From: Peronospora farinosa
Lineage: Eukaryota; Oomycota; Peronosporomycetes; Peronosporales; Peronosporaceae
NCBI GenBank assembly: GCA_947646735.1
Contig: CANTFK010000180.1
Span: 124,001-188,000 of the forward strand
Direction: 5' to 3'
Length of the DNA: 64,000 nucleotides
Below the pieces are notes generated by a model that had not been told where the DNA came from, did not search any database, and saw only the letters and a list, made by a program, of their open reading frames with translations. Position 1 is the first letter of the stretch. Every line of letters begins with the position of its first letter. Positions 42,017-53,261 of the stretch are shown here, one piece after another. A program made the translations under genes and the position numbers.

Positions 42017-43891
42017 TTACTCTTCAGACGATAAAGCGTCTGCGCTGGTCGGGAAAGAAGCCCGTATTTTACGGATGTCTCTCCACTCGATCAGAGATGT
42101 ACCTGCTGCAATCACTTGGAAGTCCGGCTTCTTCACGCGTTCGTCGCAAATGCGTTTGCCCTCATCACTTCGCCTGCGGGAAATGATCTTTTTGAATTTT
42201 CGTCGTTGCGGCCTCCATCTTCGACGGCCAGCCCATAGGTGTACAACACGCGTAAGCGTTGGATGCGCACCAAAGTGGACAGTAATTCCACTGTCCAGAC
42301 ACGCTGCGGTATCGCAAGCAGCCATAGATGAGACTGTAGCCACCCCACCCGCTATACCCGTGTCGAAGTGCGATACCGATGTACCGTCTCGGTCGAGGAG
42401 CCAAGTATGATATTGGTGGACCTTTGTCGAGTACGCCAACAATGCCCCCGATTCAAACGACCTGTATACGAGTGCTGGAAAATTGTATAGAAGGGCAAGG
42501 CAGAAGTTCCCAAAATGCCGACGCTTCGCCATAGAGTGGGTAGCCATGTCACGCTTGGGCGAAAATCGGACGATACCACTCTGAGTCGTCTTCCAGGTGA
42601 ATATGTCGCCAAGGTACTTGTGTCCCCTCGCAAAATCCGCTCCATTCAAAGTATAAGCCTTGCCTCTGCGATCCCTCAGCCACGACATGTCCGTCAGCGT
42701 TGCGTGTACGATCCATCTGGGTTCAAAACGACCTGATGTCGCTACTTCAGCTCTCATCCCGGCCCGCAACTTGTCATCAAGTATACGGCGGACATCAATT
42801 GTGACACTACCGTCTCCATTATAGTCGATTAAGGCTCTTGATGTAAAAGAGGCGGCCCTTCGGCAGACCTCCTGGACCTCTCCTTGGCGGGCATGTCGAG
42901 CAGCTGAAAGCCCAACAATTTTAGAACCGGTTAACCATAGCGTCACTTGGAGTCGAGGCTCCTGGTCTTGGGTCCAACATGGCGTGATGTAAGCCGGACC
43001 CGAATCAGTAGAGCCCCATAGAAAGTCTCCGATCAGTAAATCTCTCGAAGAAGCTGTAGCTGCCCACTGTCCAACAGCGGTTGCCGCCATAGTCATTAAT
43101 TCCGTACGAATACACGGCACCGATAGCCCACCTTGCTGTATCGGTAGTGAAGCCATCTCTGAAGGGACCCACGGTCGGGACCTCTTGCCATCATGGACGC
43201 TCCATACAAAGTCCATAATGAAGCCCTCCAATCTATTAATCATGGCGGGAGGTGGCCAGCAGTGCCGTGCTAAGTAGGTAATTTTGGGCACCGCGATGGC
43301 GCTGGCGATGCGAGCTCGTTGTTCCACCGTATGAGTCTTCTCTCGTGCTAGTGCAAGTCGACACCATAGAGATCGTATGCATTTACACCAGTTGTCAGCT
43401 ACCGCATCCTGTTGGCCAACAAGTACACCAAGATACCTGCATGATCCGCTTGAAGACTGTACATTGAGGCCACACGCGTCCAAGGGCAAAGATGATCCGC
43501 GAGGGTCAAGCTCAATGATAATAGACTTCGCTCGATTCGTCAGCAGACCGGAAACAGCTGCAAAGTCTTCGAGTATCGTAATAACAGGCAAAACCGCAGA
43601 CCGATCGCGAAGATAAACCGCCGTGTCGTCAGCGTATCCCGAAATTTTAATGTCAGTGGTTCTCCCCCCAGAAGTAAGAGGTATCCCGCGGATTTCATCC
43701 CTCTCTTGAATCACTCGATAGACACTATCCAAGGCGAGTATAAACAGAAGAGGAGCAAGAGGGCACCCTTGCCGTATGCCGCAGTGAACGTCACGTCTGC
43801 TTGAACGGTACCCATTCACAATAATCGACATGTCGTGTTTCGGTGTAATGCCGCCACGACTGCTACGAATTTTGGCGAGAAGCCATGCCAA
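42017..43891 (-). pseudogene. ORF2 middle part: reverse transcriptase palm and thumb
   Basis: 624 codons in one frame; the first codons overlap the preceding part out of frame. RT motifs: GIRQGCPLAPLLFILALD, the catalytic SGYADDTAVYL and KSIIIELDPRG, followed by the thumb and a long connection domain that ends at a TAA (42017) just before the zinc finger in another frame. One-base shifts at about 43830 and 42030 separate it from its neighbours. Confidence 0.9.
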
Positions 43892-46137
43892 GTCAACGCC
43901 GAAAGTAGAAACGGACGTTGCAACGTGTCGTATGCCTTGGCGAAATCGAGAAGAAGAACAATGGATCCGTGTAGATCGCTGTCAGCACTCGCCGCTTTGC
44001 GAACCGCCGAAAAAATGTCAAGAGCTGTATGGATCGACCGCTTCGGGACAAAACCAACTTGAGCTGGCAGAACAATATGCGACAGCATCGGCCGAACTCG
44101 AAACGAAAGGATCTTTGTAAATAACTTGTAGTCACTGTTGAGAAGCGCGATCGGCCGATGATCAAGAGGCAAGGCGGAAGCCGCGGTTTTCTTCAGACAC
44201 TGAATGTTCGCTTCACCAAAAGACGTCGGAAACACGCTGCACTCCATCCATCTAGTGTACAGTGCTGCGAGAATTGGCACGAGCGCGTCAGCATAATCAC
44301 GGTAAAAGGTGTTGTTGATTTCATCTGGTCCTGCGGCTTTCCCACGTTGAAGTCTCTTTAAAGCCGCACACACATCTTCAGGAGATATAGCTGACGTCAC
44401 TATAGAGTCATCAACCCGGACCGGTGTGGAGGCTCGTTCCAGAAATGCAGCGGTAGCATCTGGACAATCAAAAAATTGAGTCATAAGATGCTCCCAGCCG
44501 TCTGCCATTTCATTTGCCAATTCCTGCGACCGATTCGACCCGTATGTAGCTTGTCCACCCAAAGAAACGATAGTGTTGTCCTGAAATTTTGTCGACACCC
44601 GCGCGAAGAAACGACGAGAAGTCTCGCCTGGAGAGTATGTGTGCTGGACAAGAAGTCGCTCTTTCTTGGTTCTCTGCCATAATCGTCGACACTCCGCAAC
44701 GTTTCGACGAAGTTCCGCAGGATTATCGACGGGGCTGGGTTGGTCGCATATCGTTTGAGCACACGCTATTGAGGTAGCTGACGAGCGCGCCTCCAATAGC
44801 GCCGCATCCAGACGGACATAGAGGCGCTTCAGCCGCTGTCTGTAGCTGCGCGTCAGACCTTGGCGGGCTGTCTTTGTAGTCGCCACAAGAACTTTGCGTA
44901 ACTTGATCTTCCATCCATCCCACCAGTCGGCCAATCGTCTAGCCGTTCGATAGTCCGACGTCGGAACTGAGCTGGATTCATCAACTTCAATCTGTGCCAG
45001 CTCAATGGCCGAAATAATGGCGCTGGTCGCGGCCGCTTGTGCACAGCCCGGCACTAGATATACGCTCCGTGGCTTACGTACGCGCACAACATGACTTGGT
45101 GCCCCAATCCGTATACTGATTCCATTGTGGTCAGCGGCTGGGCCAGGTACAGACAGATCGACGTCTCGAACCCAATCAGCATGAAGAGCACTCACGTACC
45201 ACCGATCAAGTCGAGAACTGGCTGATCCACCTCCAGGCAAAGTGTAGAAATAGGTGTGTGCCGCCGCATGAAAGGCTGCTACGGCCCTCTCTTCTTCCGC
45301 TCGCTCCATGTCATCTTCGAGTACATCGCAAAGTTGTGCGCGACCTAGAAGCCGTCTCAGCGCCTGCGAATCATGTCTGCCGGGCGGCGAGACAAAAGAT
45401 CGGTCAAGTCGAGGCACCAATGTGCAGTTAAAATCCCCGCCCACGAACAAGGGTCCGTCGTGATCCAGCAGGTGATGGCGAAGCATCTCGAAAAACGCCT
45501 CCCGTTCAGGCTTACCACTCGGGGCATATACGTTGACAACAAGAACGGTCTCGCTTCGAATATTAATTTGAACAGCCATCCAGTGCGGTGTCCAATGTAT
45601 CTCATGCCACGGTTCCATCTCAGTAATCGACGAGTACGGATTAAGTAAAATCGCAACCCCTCCACGCGCTGCTTCGGACTCGGTCCATCGAGTGCGTCCG
45701 GGCTTGTCCACGAAGCCCCATGTGGTGTTGTAAAACTTGTTCAGACTTGCTGCTTCACCAACAGAGACCCGCGTTTCTTGTAATAGGACCAAGTCGATAG
45801 CACCCCGTGATTCGCGCTGCCTAAAATGGCCAAACCATTCTGCACAGCGTTCCGGATGCTTGGGGAATCCCGCGACATTTTGTGAATGCAGACCGATGCT
45901 GTTTTCGCGTGGCTTTTGAGAAGTCTTCAACATGCCCCGATGACGACGTCGAAGTGTATCTGCCCTTGGAAGGTGAAAGGAAGAAGACTCAACCCTGTCT
46001 AGCGATCTAAGTCCCCCTACAGAATATGGAAAAGAGGGACTGGGATCCGCCCCCCCTACCGAATCAGCCCCTTGCGCAGCCGAGGTGCCCTCAGTACTGA
46101 AGGTCCAGCAGCCGACCATCGCGGGCAATAAGGTCAA
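43816..46137 (-). pseudogene. ORF2 N-terminal part: APE endonuclease and RT fingers
   Basis: 773 codons. The endonuclease starts near residue 80 with LHSQNVAGFPKH, then LLQETRVS (catalytic Glu), VNVYAPSGKPERE, GGDFNC, SSRLDRWYVS and the C-terminal ADHNGI His motif: all APE signatures. The RT part begins EINNTFYRDYADALVPIL and has HRPIALLNSDYKLFTKI, QVGFVPKRSIHTA and LLLDFAKAYDTL (first catalytic Asp). It nicks target DNA and starts target-primed reverse transcription. The true first Met is uncertain. Confidence 0.9.
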
Positions 46138-46306
46138 TCGCCGGCTGCCAGTTGGCAGGTTTGCATAAAATGCTGGATACAGCCGCGCGCACCTCTTTAG
46201 AGAGGTGGTATAATGCCGCTTTGGACTGTGGCATCACCACCTTTGTCTCATCCTCGACAGGTGCAAGATGAGATAGCAATACACACAGGACATTGAGGAC
46301 GCCCCA

Positions 46307-48475
46307 TTAATCCAAGTCCGGAAGCGGTTCCACGACAGTCGCGCACAGCAACTCCGGCTGTAATTTGTGGAATTTTCTCCAGCGCGTTATGTTGTCCGTC
46401 GTCTTCCATCGAATTTGCCCAGACTGACCTTCTGCCGTTGCAGCCCAACCCGTACACAGCTCTCGAAGCTTTTCATCAGCGTGTGTGGTATGTTGGCGTA
46501 TCACAGACAATTGAGACTCGCTGTTGATAGAATGTCCAAAGGTTTGGAGGGATTCCCTCGACATCGAGGCGAGGTAAGCAATTGGGTGCGGCAGGTCACT
46601 GACAAGTGCCGCCAATTCCAATGCACACGCTTTAATCCATGCGGATTGACCCTTTGGACCAACTGGCAGTGTAGTGGGTACCGCAGAAACCACTTTGCGC
46701 TGAGAAACCCATCTACGAATCGCAGCAGTGTTCGCCGAAATGTGTTTCGTGCCCTCCGGCACAGCGGCGGCCGCTACTGCAGCCGATGCAGTGTCAGGCA
46801 CCTTGCGCACTCTAGTTGCACGTAACGTCTGATCGTGAGTATCTTGAGTGCGGATGAAATCCATCGGGGATCTAAGTGCCACCTGTGTACTCGATTCCCC
46901 ATTAGAGCCAATGGGTCGTGTCAGCAGACCGTAAGTGCCCATGGCTGGGTCAGCTATATTTCCTGAGTAGGCCTTGAGCTCGTCTTCAATAGCTTTAGCT
47001 AGCTCCGCTGGTATAGGGACACTGGCGGCGCATGAGGGAGGCGTTACGGCCCCTCCATCAATATCATCCATGCGCATGGTATTTCCAAACGTAGATTTGC
47101 TTACCGCCATACTTACATCGAGATCATGGTGTTCCAAGTAGTCCGGGTCCTGGGGGCATGTCGGAGAAATTTCCAATGGAGCCGAATCAGGTGATGCAAC
47201 CCCAGGTGGGACCGCACCCGGTACTGCCTTGGTCGTCACACTTGGCATGCTCCGTTTGCGGCGAACATAAGACGACAACATTCGCTGTATCGTCGCGCGA
47301 CCTCTTTCCCTAATTTTCTCTGCCGTCGCAGCTGGCATCTCGCTCGGCGGTGGGACAACCCCCTTAACCGCATGCTCGATCTCGGGCGTCTCTTTCGGTG
47401 TAATTTTTGTCAAGCGGCGTGTCAATTTTAGTAGTTTGTTCGTGGCCGTTGCTGCTGCTGTCTCCGCTCTGTTCGCCTCTGCACCAGCGGTGCGATATTT
47501 GTACTCCAATGTAGGCAAGTCACCATTCACATCGTCGAGAGTTGTATTAAGGTCGAGACCTGTAGCTTCGCGATCAATAGCTAATTCCAACGCATGAGCG
47601 TGAGCCTCGAAGTAGCAAGCTTTCTTATTTTCGGCATTGAACTTCTTTTTTGCAGCGGTTGAAGTCAGTAGTTCGACTGTGCGTTGTGCGTCCGCAACTT
47701 GAGATTGAGCCACCGCTAAAGCCGTAACCTTGGATGACTTCTCAGACAAAGAAAGAATTGCAACAGTGTCCGTTGCCTGATTTGCCGTGGAAGCCGTACG
47801 ATCACCTCCGATCAGGTGGTCCAGTTCAGCTACCGCCTGCGCACGCTGCTTAGTAGCCTTGGTAGTGGCGGCTGATGTCACGGAATAAGTGGCCGCGGGT
47901 GCTCTTCCTTTCGTAGAAACTGCTGGCTTAGTAGGTGAGGAAGGTTTCGTAGCCACTTTAACCGAGTTCGTCGCGCTCTGCTTGGCGGAAGATGCCGACC
48001 CTTGGGTCGACGACTTGCTGGTCCCCTCAGCTGCTTTTGACCTCGGACGTCGTAGCGGTGTAGCATTAGAAGTCGCCGCTTGAGTAGTTGAAGCCGCGTT
48101 GGGACGCGAGTCCCGCTTTTTCTTGTTCGCACCTGGGTCAAACCACCCGTCAGTAGTAGGACCAGCGGCACGTGGGGCATCGCCACTCGCCGCTGGCTGT
48201 CCACGGGGAGAAGAGGGGGGTGTATCCTCCCTTGGACAGTCTCTCGAAAAATTCTGTGAGATCTTGGTTAACAGTGGTGCCTTGCAAGCTTCATCCTTCA
48301 GCTTGGCCGTAGTTGCCTGTAATGTCTCTGCCAGGCCGGCGACATGCTGCAGGCGCTCGTTCACATCGAGGTGCTGAAAAGTCAAGACGCTGACTGTTTT
48401 GGCAACATGGTGAGTACCGATGAATTCGCGGATGCTCAAATAAGAAACCGCCCCTGCTGGCGGCGCATTTTGCAC
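46307..48475 (-). pseudogene. ORF1 C-terminal part of the non-LTR element
   Basis: 722 codons, continuous with the 48291-49190 frame after a shift near 48470. It is Ala/Thr/Ser/Lys-rich with helical stretches (DAQRTVELLTSTAAKKKF, NRAETAAATATNKLLKL) suggesting coiled coils, and ends in a compact Trp-containing segment. A nucleic-acid chaperone or particle-forming role is expected for ORF1 proteins. I see no recognised fold. Confidence 0.7.
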
Positions 48476-49611
48476 TTGAATGATACGGCGAATAACAAGA
48501 AAAACAGGGGACCCGTTGGAAATGACAATGATGATGAATAAAAAGTGTCGTGTTGGGAGTCTTGATGTGTGTCACCAACTTGATCTCTTCGGGACATGAA
48601 ACGGTATTAAAGGTAGCGACAAAGAAGTTGGAATCGTACGCCTCTGTCCCATTCAGAAACCCCCGAACCACCGACGTCACCGAGCATGACACACTCGACG
48701 AGAGGATAGCTTGGACAGTGCTCGCGGCCACGCCATGAACCAAAATTCTCACTTGATACTGCAGAATGTTGCGACTTGAAGTAGTACTGGACGTCAATGA
48801 AGTAGTGATGTCATCCCTCTCCATGGTTGCTGGACACAATAGTTGAAGGCGAGTACCACGAAATGAAATGAATTTTGTATGCCACCTCGCCGCAGCCGCC
48901 TGGTCAGGCAGAATAAAGGTGAGGCGTCGAGTGTCCGAATTGTAACACGTGCGCTTTGCCCCCTTGACTAGCTCCCGACTAAGTGGATCGGAAGTCGTCT
49001 CCCCTTCGCGGCGTTCCAGCAGTTGTAGGAGCAACGTTTTCTCAGCAATATGCTGAGGCATACGGACGGAAGGAGGCACAAGCGCGATGACCTTGCCTTC
49101 AAGGTATTCCTCAAAAAAATCAAGCATCGCAACCCGCGTGGCTCTTGGGTGCGTGCATACCAAAAAAACCGGGCGGTGACGGAAGTACAATGCCTCCCAT
49201 CAACCAAGCTGCGAGCGCCTCCTCCTCAAGTGGAATCATTGGACGCAGATCATCATCCACCTTATCAATCCAAGGTCTCGAAGCTGTGCGCACCAGTAAA
49301 GCACGTTGGTCTTGCGACCCACCGACCTCCGCCGGAGTCGAGGCGCTGTGGTCGACGGGGCCTTTTCTGTTGCCAAGGCTGGTAGGTTCGCCAGGGTCGT
49401 TTTTTCCGCCGGGTCCGTTAGGTACGCCGGGGTCGATACATTCGTCGGGGTCGATGCGGTTGCCGAGGCCGTTGACCGCAGTCGCGAACGAGACCCGACC
49501 AGCCGCCGCTGGCCCAGGACCAGGCACTTGTTTCCAATGCACTTGTGCACCTTGGCTCTTAAGTGGTGAAGGAGCATCGCCCAGCGGCACATCGCCGTCG
49601 TCAGAGTTCAT
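48440..49611 (-). pseudogene. ORF1 N-terminal part of the non-LTR element, with CCHC knuckle
   Basis: ATG at 49611 (MNSDDGDVPLGD). The Pro/Gly-rich start runs to a T7 tract near 49165 where the frame slips; the next frame continues with LVCTHPRATRVAMLDFF and reaches a zinc knuckle CFSCYSPYHSSAKC (C-x2-C-x4-H-x4-C) near 48485. This order is typical of gag-like ORF1 proteins that coat element RNA. Confidence 0.75.
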
Positions 49612-49680
49612 GGTAAAAAAAGGTACCCTTCCTCGTGCCCAGTAATTCGTCTGCGTACTTAGCCGCAAATCAGGAAGTGA

Positions 49681-49693
49681 AAGCGAGCAATTA
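49681..49693. repeat. Target-site duplication, right copy
   Basis: AAGCGAGCAATTA, exact repeat of 40699-40711; it marks the 5' end of the non-LTR element. Confidence 0.9.
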
Positions 49694-50061
49694 TGGGCTT
49701 TTTTCAGTATTCTATAGACAAGAACAATCGAATCGTATTTGCAAACCAATACGCTACTAACATTGCGTTTCTCAATACGAACACCAGCACGTTCGTACAT
49801 ATGCCCAATGCACGTAATAGCCATGTTTTCGAAAATGTACTTATGCCATTAAATTACTTGCACATACCTGCAACAAGTAATTGACTGCTACAAAAGTAAC
49901 ATTCTTGGGCCTTAAAATATTAAAGTGCTACAATTGAAGCAGAGTAGTAGTAAGCTCCCTTCATTTATAATAAAATTACTAACTAGAGAGCTTATCCAAA
50001 CAGTCAAAAATAACAATTTCGACACAATTTCGCTTCTATTATTGACAAAAAATCATTGACC
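49694..50061. other. Intergenic, promoter of the next gene
   Basis: AT-rich, no gene or repeat that I can support. Confidence 0.4.
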
Positions 50062-50826
50062 ATGACGGCACTCTCACCACGTCTGTTCCTCGCGTTTGAC
50101 GACTTTTCCCGCGCAGGCAAACGTACGTTCTTCTCTTCATCCTCTCTCTATCTGTCTCTACTCAATAAACATTCTTTCTCCCCTTTTTTTGTAGATGTTC
50201 TGCGCTTCACCAAGTTCAATCACACTGAAGCTCTTCCTATGCCTCAAAATATCTTGGAAACTGTATTCCCTCTTGACCTCTGTCAATTTATACAAATTTA
50301 TCAATATCCGGATCAACAAGTTGCAATTATTACAGTTCATACAGCGGACTTAGAAGCCACAGAGCTATGGAAACTGGCTGATGCACTGGTCTCTGCTATG
50401 AGTCAAGCAAATGTCGAGACACTTACAATCTTGACGGCTTTACACTTGCCATACGTCAAAAATGACGACCTGGACGTGTTCTATAGAGGATTCAATATTA
50501 AAATGGATAAAGATGTTGATATTGCGGCTCTATCAGAAGCTGATCCAATGTGGGAGATCAAGGACCCATGGCTCATTGCATTCCTGCATTTGATCAAGAT
50601 TGAGCAATGGCCATGTACCCATTTGCTCGTTGCTAAGGGATATAAACCTGGTCGAGATTTAAGTGGGATGTACGAAGCAATGGACAAGTTGAGTCGAGCT
50701 TTGCAGCTTTTTACAAGGGAAAAGATGATGGTGGATATGCAACACATGCATCGAGAGTTACCAAAATTACTGGCAATGGAGAAAAAGATGACGACGGACG
50801 AAGGTCTGACGCTGCTGTACCATTAA
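50062..50826 (+). CDS. Conserved protein, possibly proteasome assembly chaperone 1-like, 2 exons
   Basis: Exon 1 50062-50122, intron 50123-50194 (72 bp, GTACGT donor, long T-run before TAG), exon 2 50195-50826; 230 residues. Reading through the intron also stays open but would insert an atypical Ser/Phe-rich stretch. The fold looks alpha/beta: YQYPDQQVAIITVHTADLEA, then a helix (LWKLADALVSAMSQ), the strand VETLTILTALHLPYVK, then PWLIAFLHLIKIEQWPCTHLLVAKGY and a C-terminal helix. This layout, with a strand ending in ALH(L/M)P and a late Cys-containing strand, reminds me of PSMG1/PAC1, which helps assemble 20S alpha rings, but no motif is decisive. No signal peptide; likely cytosolic. Confidence 0.6.
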   Translation: MTALSPRLFLAFDDFSRAGKRTFFSSSSLYLSLLNKHSFSPFFVDVLRFTKFNHTEALPMPQNILETVFPLDLCQFIQIYQYPDQQVAIITVHTADLEATELWKLADALVSAMSQANVETLTILTALHLPYVKNDDLDVFYRGFNIKMDKDVDIAALSEADPMWEIKDPWLIAFLHLIKIEQWPCTHLLVAKGYKPGRDLSGMYEAMDKLSRALQLFTREKMMVDMQHMHRELPKLLAMEKKMTTDEGLTLLYH

Positions 50827-51021
50827 AGCAGGATGGTCCATTCAACTCGAAGATGATGGAAACTGATACATGACGTTTGAAACGGAAGCACACTCAATCC
50901 CATTTTTGCATTGTTTGCTTTGTATCAGCCCATACAGTGCAGTTTTCATTGTGAGTTCTCCCACTTCTTCTTCATTGAATGTCTGCTGGCGATCCTGACA
51001 CGCAAACTGACAGAACTCAGC

Positions 51022-52195
51022 CTAGTCCATGAGTAGGACGACCTTGCGCTTCGTTGTGCGGTTTACAGCAGCGTGGAGAGCGTCGTCAAAGTCCGCGAAC
51101 TTATATGTCTGAATCCAAGTTCGCAGCTTACCAGCCTCCACGAGACCAGCAAGCTCCGACAACATAGCAGCACGCTCCTCGATTGTCGAGTCCTTGACCC
51201 ACTGACTGAGCCAGAAGCCCTTGAGCGTAATGTCGTGGAAGATGAGCGCGCCCGTGCCTACGGCAACAGCCTCCTTGCTCATACCGCCGTACGTGACGTG
51301 CACACCCTTCTTCGCCAGTACCTTTGCCATCTCAAGGCTGGTTTTTCCGCCCACGCAGTTCAGGGCAAGCTTTGGTGCTGACAGGTCCGAGGTCATCTCC
51401 CTGAACTTGGCCGAGCCCATGTAATCAGCAGTACACACAACGGTAGCCCCCAGACTCTTCAAATGTTGCACCGTCACGTCGTAGTCGCCGTCTTCACGAA
51501 TAATGTTGATAGTCTTGATGCCCCGCAAAGCAGCCAACTGAATCACAGCCTGGCCGACAGCACTGTTAGCACCGTTCTGAATCACCACATCACCCTTCTT
51601 GAGCGTCACAAAGTCAGCCAGCATACGGTAAGCCGTCGAAGGGTTTACAGTCAGCGTCGCTGCATCCTCAATCTTGATTTTGTCTGAAATTTTCATCACA
51701 TCGGTACTCTCCGCCACAGCTTTGCTACGCCACGTACCTGCATAAAAACAACACCTTTCAATAACCTTTGCAAAGAATAAAATAGCTACTACAACGTACC
51801 AAAGCTAGCACTCGTAGGGATCACTCGGTCGTTAATTTTGACATTCGTGACCCCAGTACCGACAGCCGTGACAATGGCTACACCTTCGTTCCCAGCCACA
51901 GCCGGGAGTTTAGGTTTAATACCATAAGCTCCCTGGATCTGCGACAAGTCGGCTACATTGATCGGTGCAGCTAAAAACTTGAGCGAAACTTGGCCTTTGG
52001 CTGGTGCGACATCCTTTTCATCTCCTTCGGTCCTAGAATGTCAAAAAAACTGAATTTTTTTTTGTGATTATTTTTTTAAGGAATTTTTTATACGTACTTG
52101 AGGACAGTAAGTGGGTGACCAAATTCAGAGTATCGGATGGTACTCATAGAGCGTCTTCCATGGGCACTGAGACCCTTGTTAATAATCGAAAGCAT
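51022..52195 (-). CDS. MECR: Mitochondrial trans-2-enoyl-CoA/ACP reductase, 3 exons
   Basis: NADPH-dependent last step of mitochondrial type II fatty acid synthesis (lipoate precursor supply). Minus-strand exons: 52195-52098, 52032-51800 and 51737-51022; introns of 65 and 62 bp with GT-AG ends that keep the frame; 348 residues. The start MLSIINKGLSAHGRRSMST is basic and hydroxylated, a mitochondrial presequence. Medium-chain dehydrogenase fold: LKFLAAPINVADLSQIQG, LPAVAGNEGVAIVTAVG, then after the second junction GTWRSKAVAE; cofactor domain with NPSTAYRMLADF, VIQNGANSAVGQAVIQLAA, LALNCVGGKTS, VTYGGMSK and LKGFWLSQWVKD, all hallmarks of MECR/ETR1 (the last is absent from ordinary quinone reductases). 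Confidence 0.95.
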
Positions 52196-53261
52196 GATAC
52201 GTGTGACTTGAGAGTGAGTAGTTTGTTGATGGCTACGGCTTCTAGGAACCGCTCGTTTTTCGATTTTTCGAAATTTAAGTTTGACTAAAAATTTGTAATA
52301 TTTCTCGATATTTCAAGAAATATCCAGACCTTCGACGAGTGATGTCATGTACATGAGATATGACGTATAACAGTATGAGGTGGTCCACTTCGATTGGTCA
52401 TTTTGTACTGGGTTTGAAATGGTTGGTGGACAATCAACACGCTGTTTTTGATGCAAGTGAGAGAGATCATTACGATTTTAATCGAGTTGGACCCACGTTT
52501 ACGATTTATATTTCCCAATGATTAATTTAAAGTTTGAGATCCGTGAATTAGGCCTGGGGGGTCATCGTATTATGCGATGCTCGGGCCGATACTGTGGACA
52601 ATTATCACTTGTTGATGGGAAGTTTTTCATTTTAATTGCAATTTTTTCTTCAAAAGAAGAAGAAAAACTTTCTCAATGATCAATTTATATTTAATCTTTG
52701 AGACCTGAATTGACTACCATGTGGACAACATGCTTTTACTGAGAGAAAGTCGTATATATATATACATTTGAACATCCCATAAGCTGTACAATCAATACAT
52801 TCGTCTATGTACTTTTGCTAAACGGAATCTAGTTCTCCTTCAGTTCATGTGTCTTCTTAATGTTGCAGTCGCTTGTCTCTTGATGTTTTCTTTAGTAAAT
52901 GTCCTTATACAACCGATCTTAGCAGAAGATTGTCATAGCTACCATCATTACTAGACTTACCACTACTTGAGCCGGACTGAAAGACGTCGACGTTTTATTT
53001 AAGGTCGTTGCCATCTATTAAGCTTTTTGCAAGTATCCGTTACCATCCACAGGGCTTTAAAGTTTCTTCGTCAACGTGGATTCATTTGGAGTATGGGCCA
53101 GTACACCAGAGGTGCAAGTTCGTCATGTGTGACGAGACGTATGGAGTTTTAGCATCATGTATGACGAGACGTATGGAGTCTCAGCATCATGTTCGCTCGT
53201 TTACATTGCTACTTTTGGACGTGAAGAATCATTGACCAAGTATTTGGTGTGAGCACAACCG
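52196..53261. other. Intergenic, no supported gene
   Basis: About 1 kb; the MECR promoter at the left. Contains a short TATATATATA tract near 52755 and a repeated ATGACGAGACGTATGGAGT unit near 53124-53180. No gene. Confidence 0.45.

Larger units (their letters stand above)
40712..49680 (-). mobile_element. Non-LTR retrotransposon with archaeal-type RNase H, complete
   Basis: 8969 bp on the minus strand, bounded by exact 13-bp target duplications, so both ends are defined. ORF1 (49611 to 46307) carries a CCHC knuckle; ORF2 (46137 to 40801) has an APE-type endonuclease, RT with YADD, a C-terminal Cys/His finger and an archaeal-type RNase H. This combination is known from oomycete non-LTR elements (Utopia-like) and some plant L1s. 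The 3' end has no poly-A: it is a C/T-rich tract after three short palindromes (40739-40748, 40761-40772, 40771-40785). Four single-base frame changes interrupt the ORFs, one in a T7 run, but no domain is lost, so the insertion is young or the sequence has indel errors. Confidence 0.92.

Noticed and set aside
43816..43891. Two overlapping ORF2 genes of the non-LTR element
   Set aside because: The overlap is an artefact of a one-base frame change; RT motifs run across it in the normal order, so it is one ORF2.
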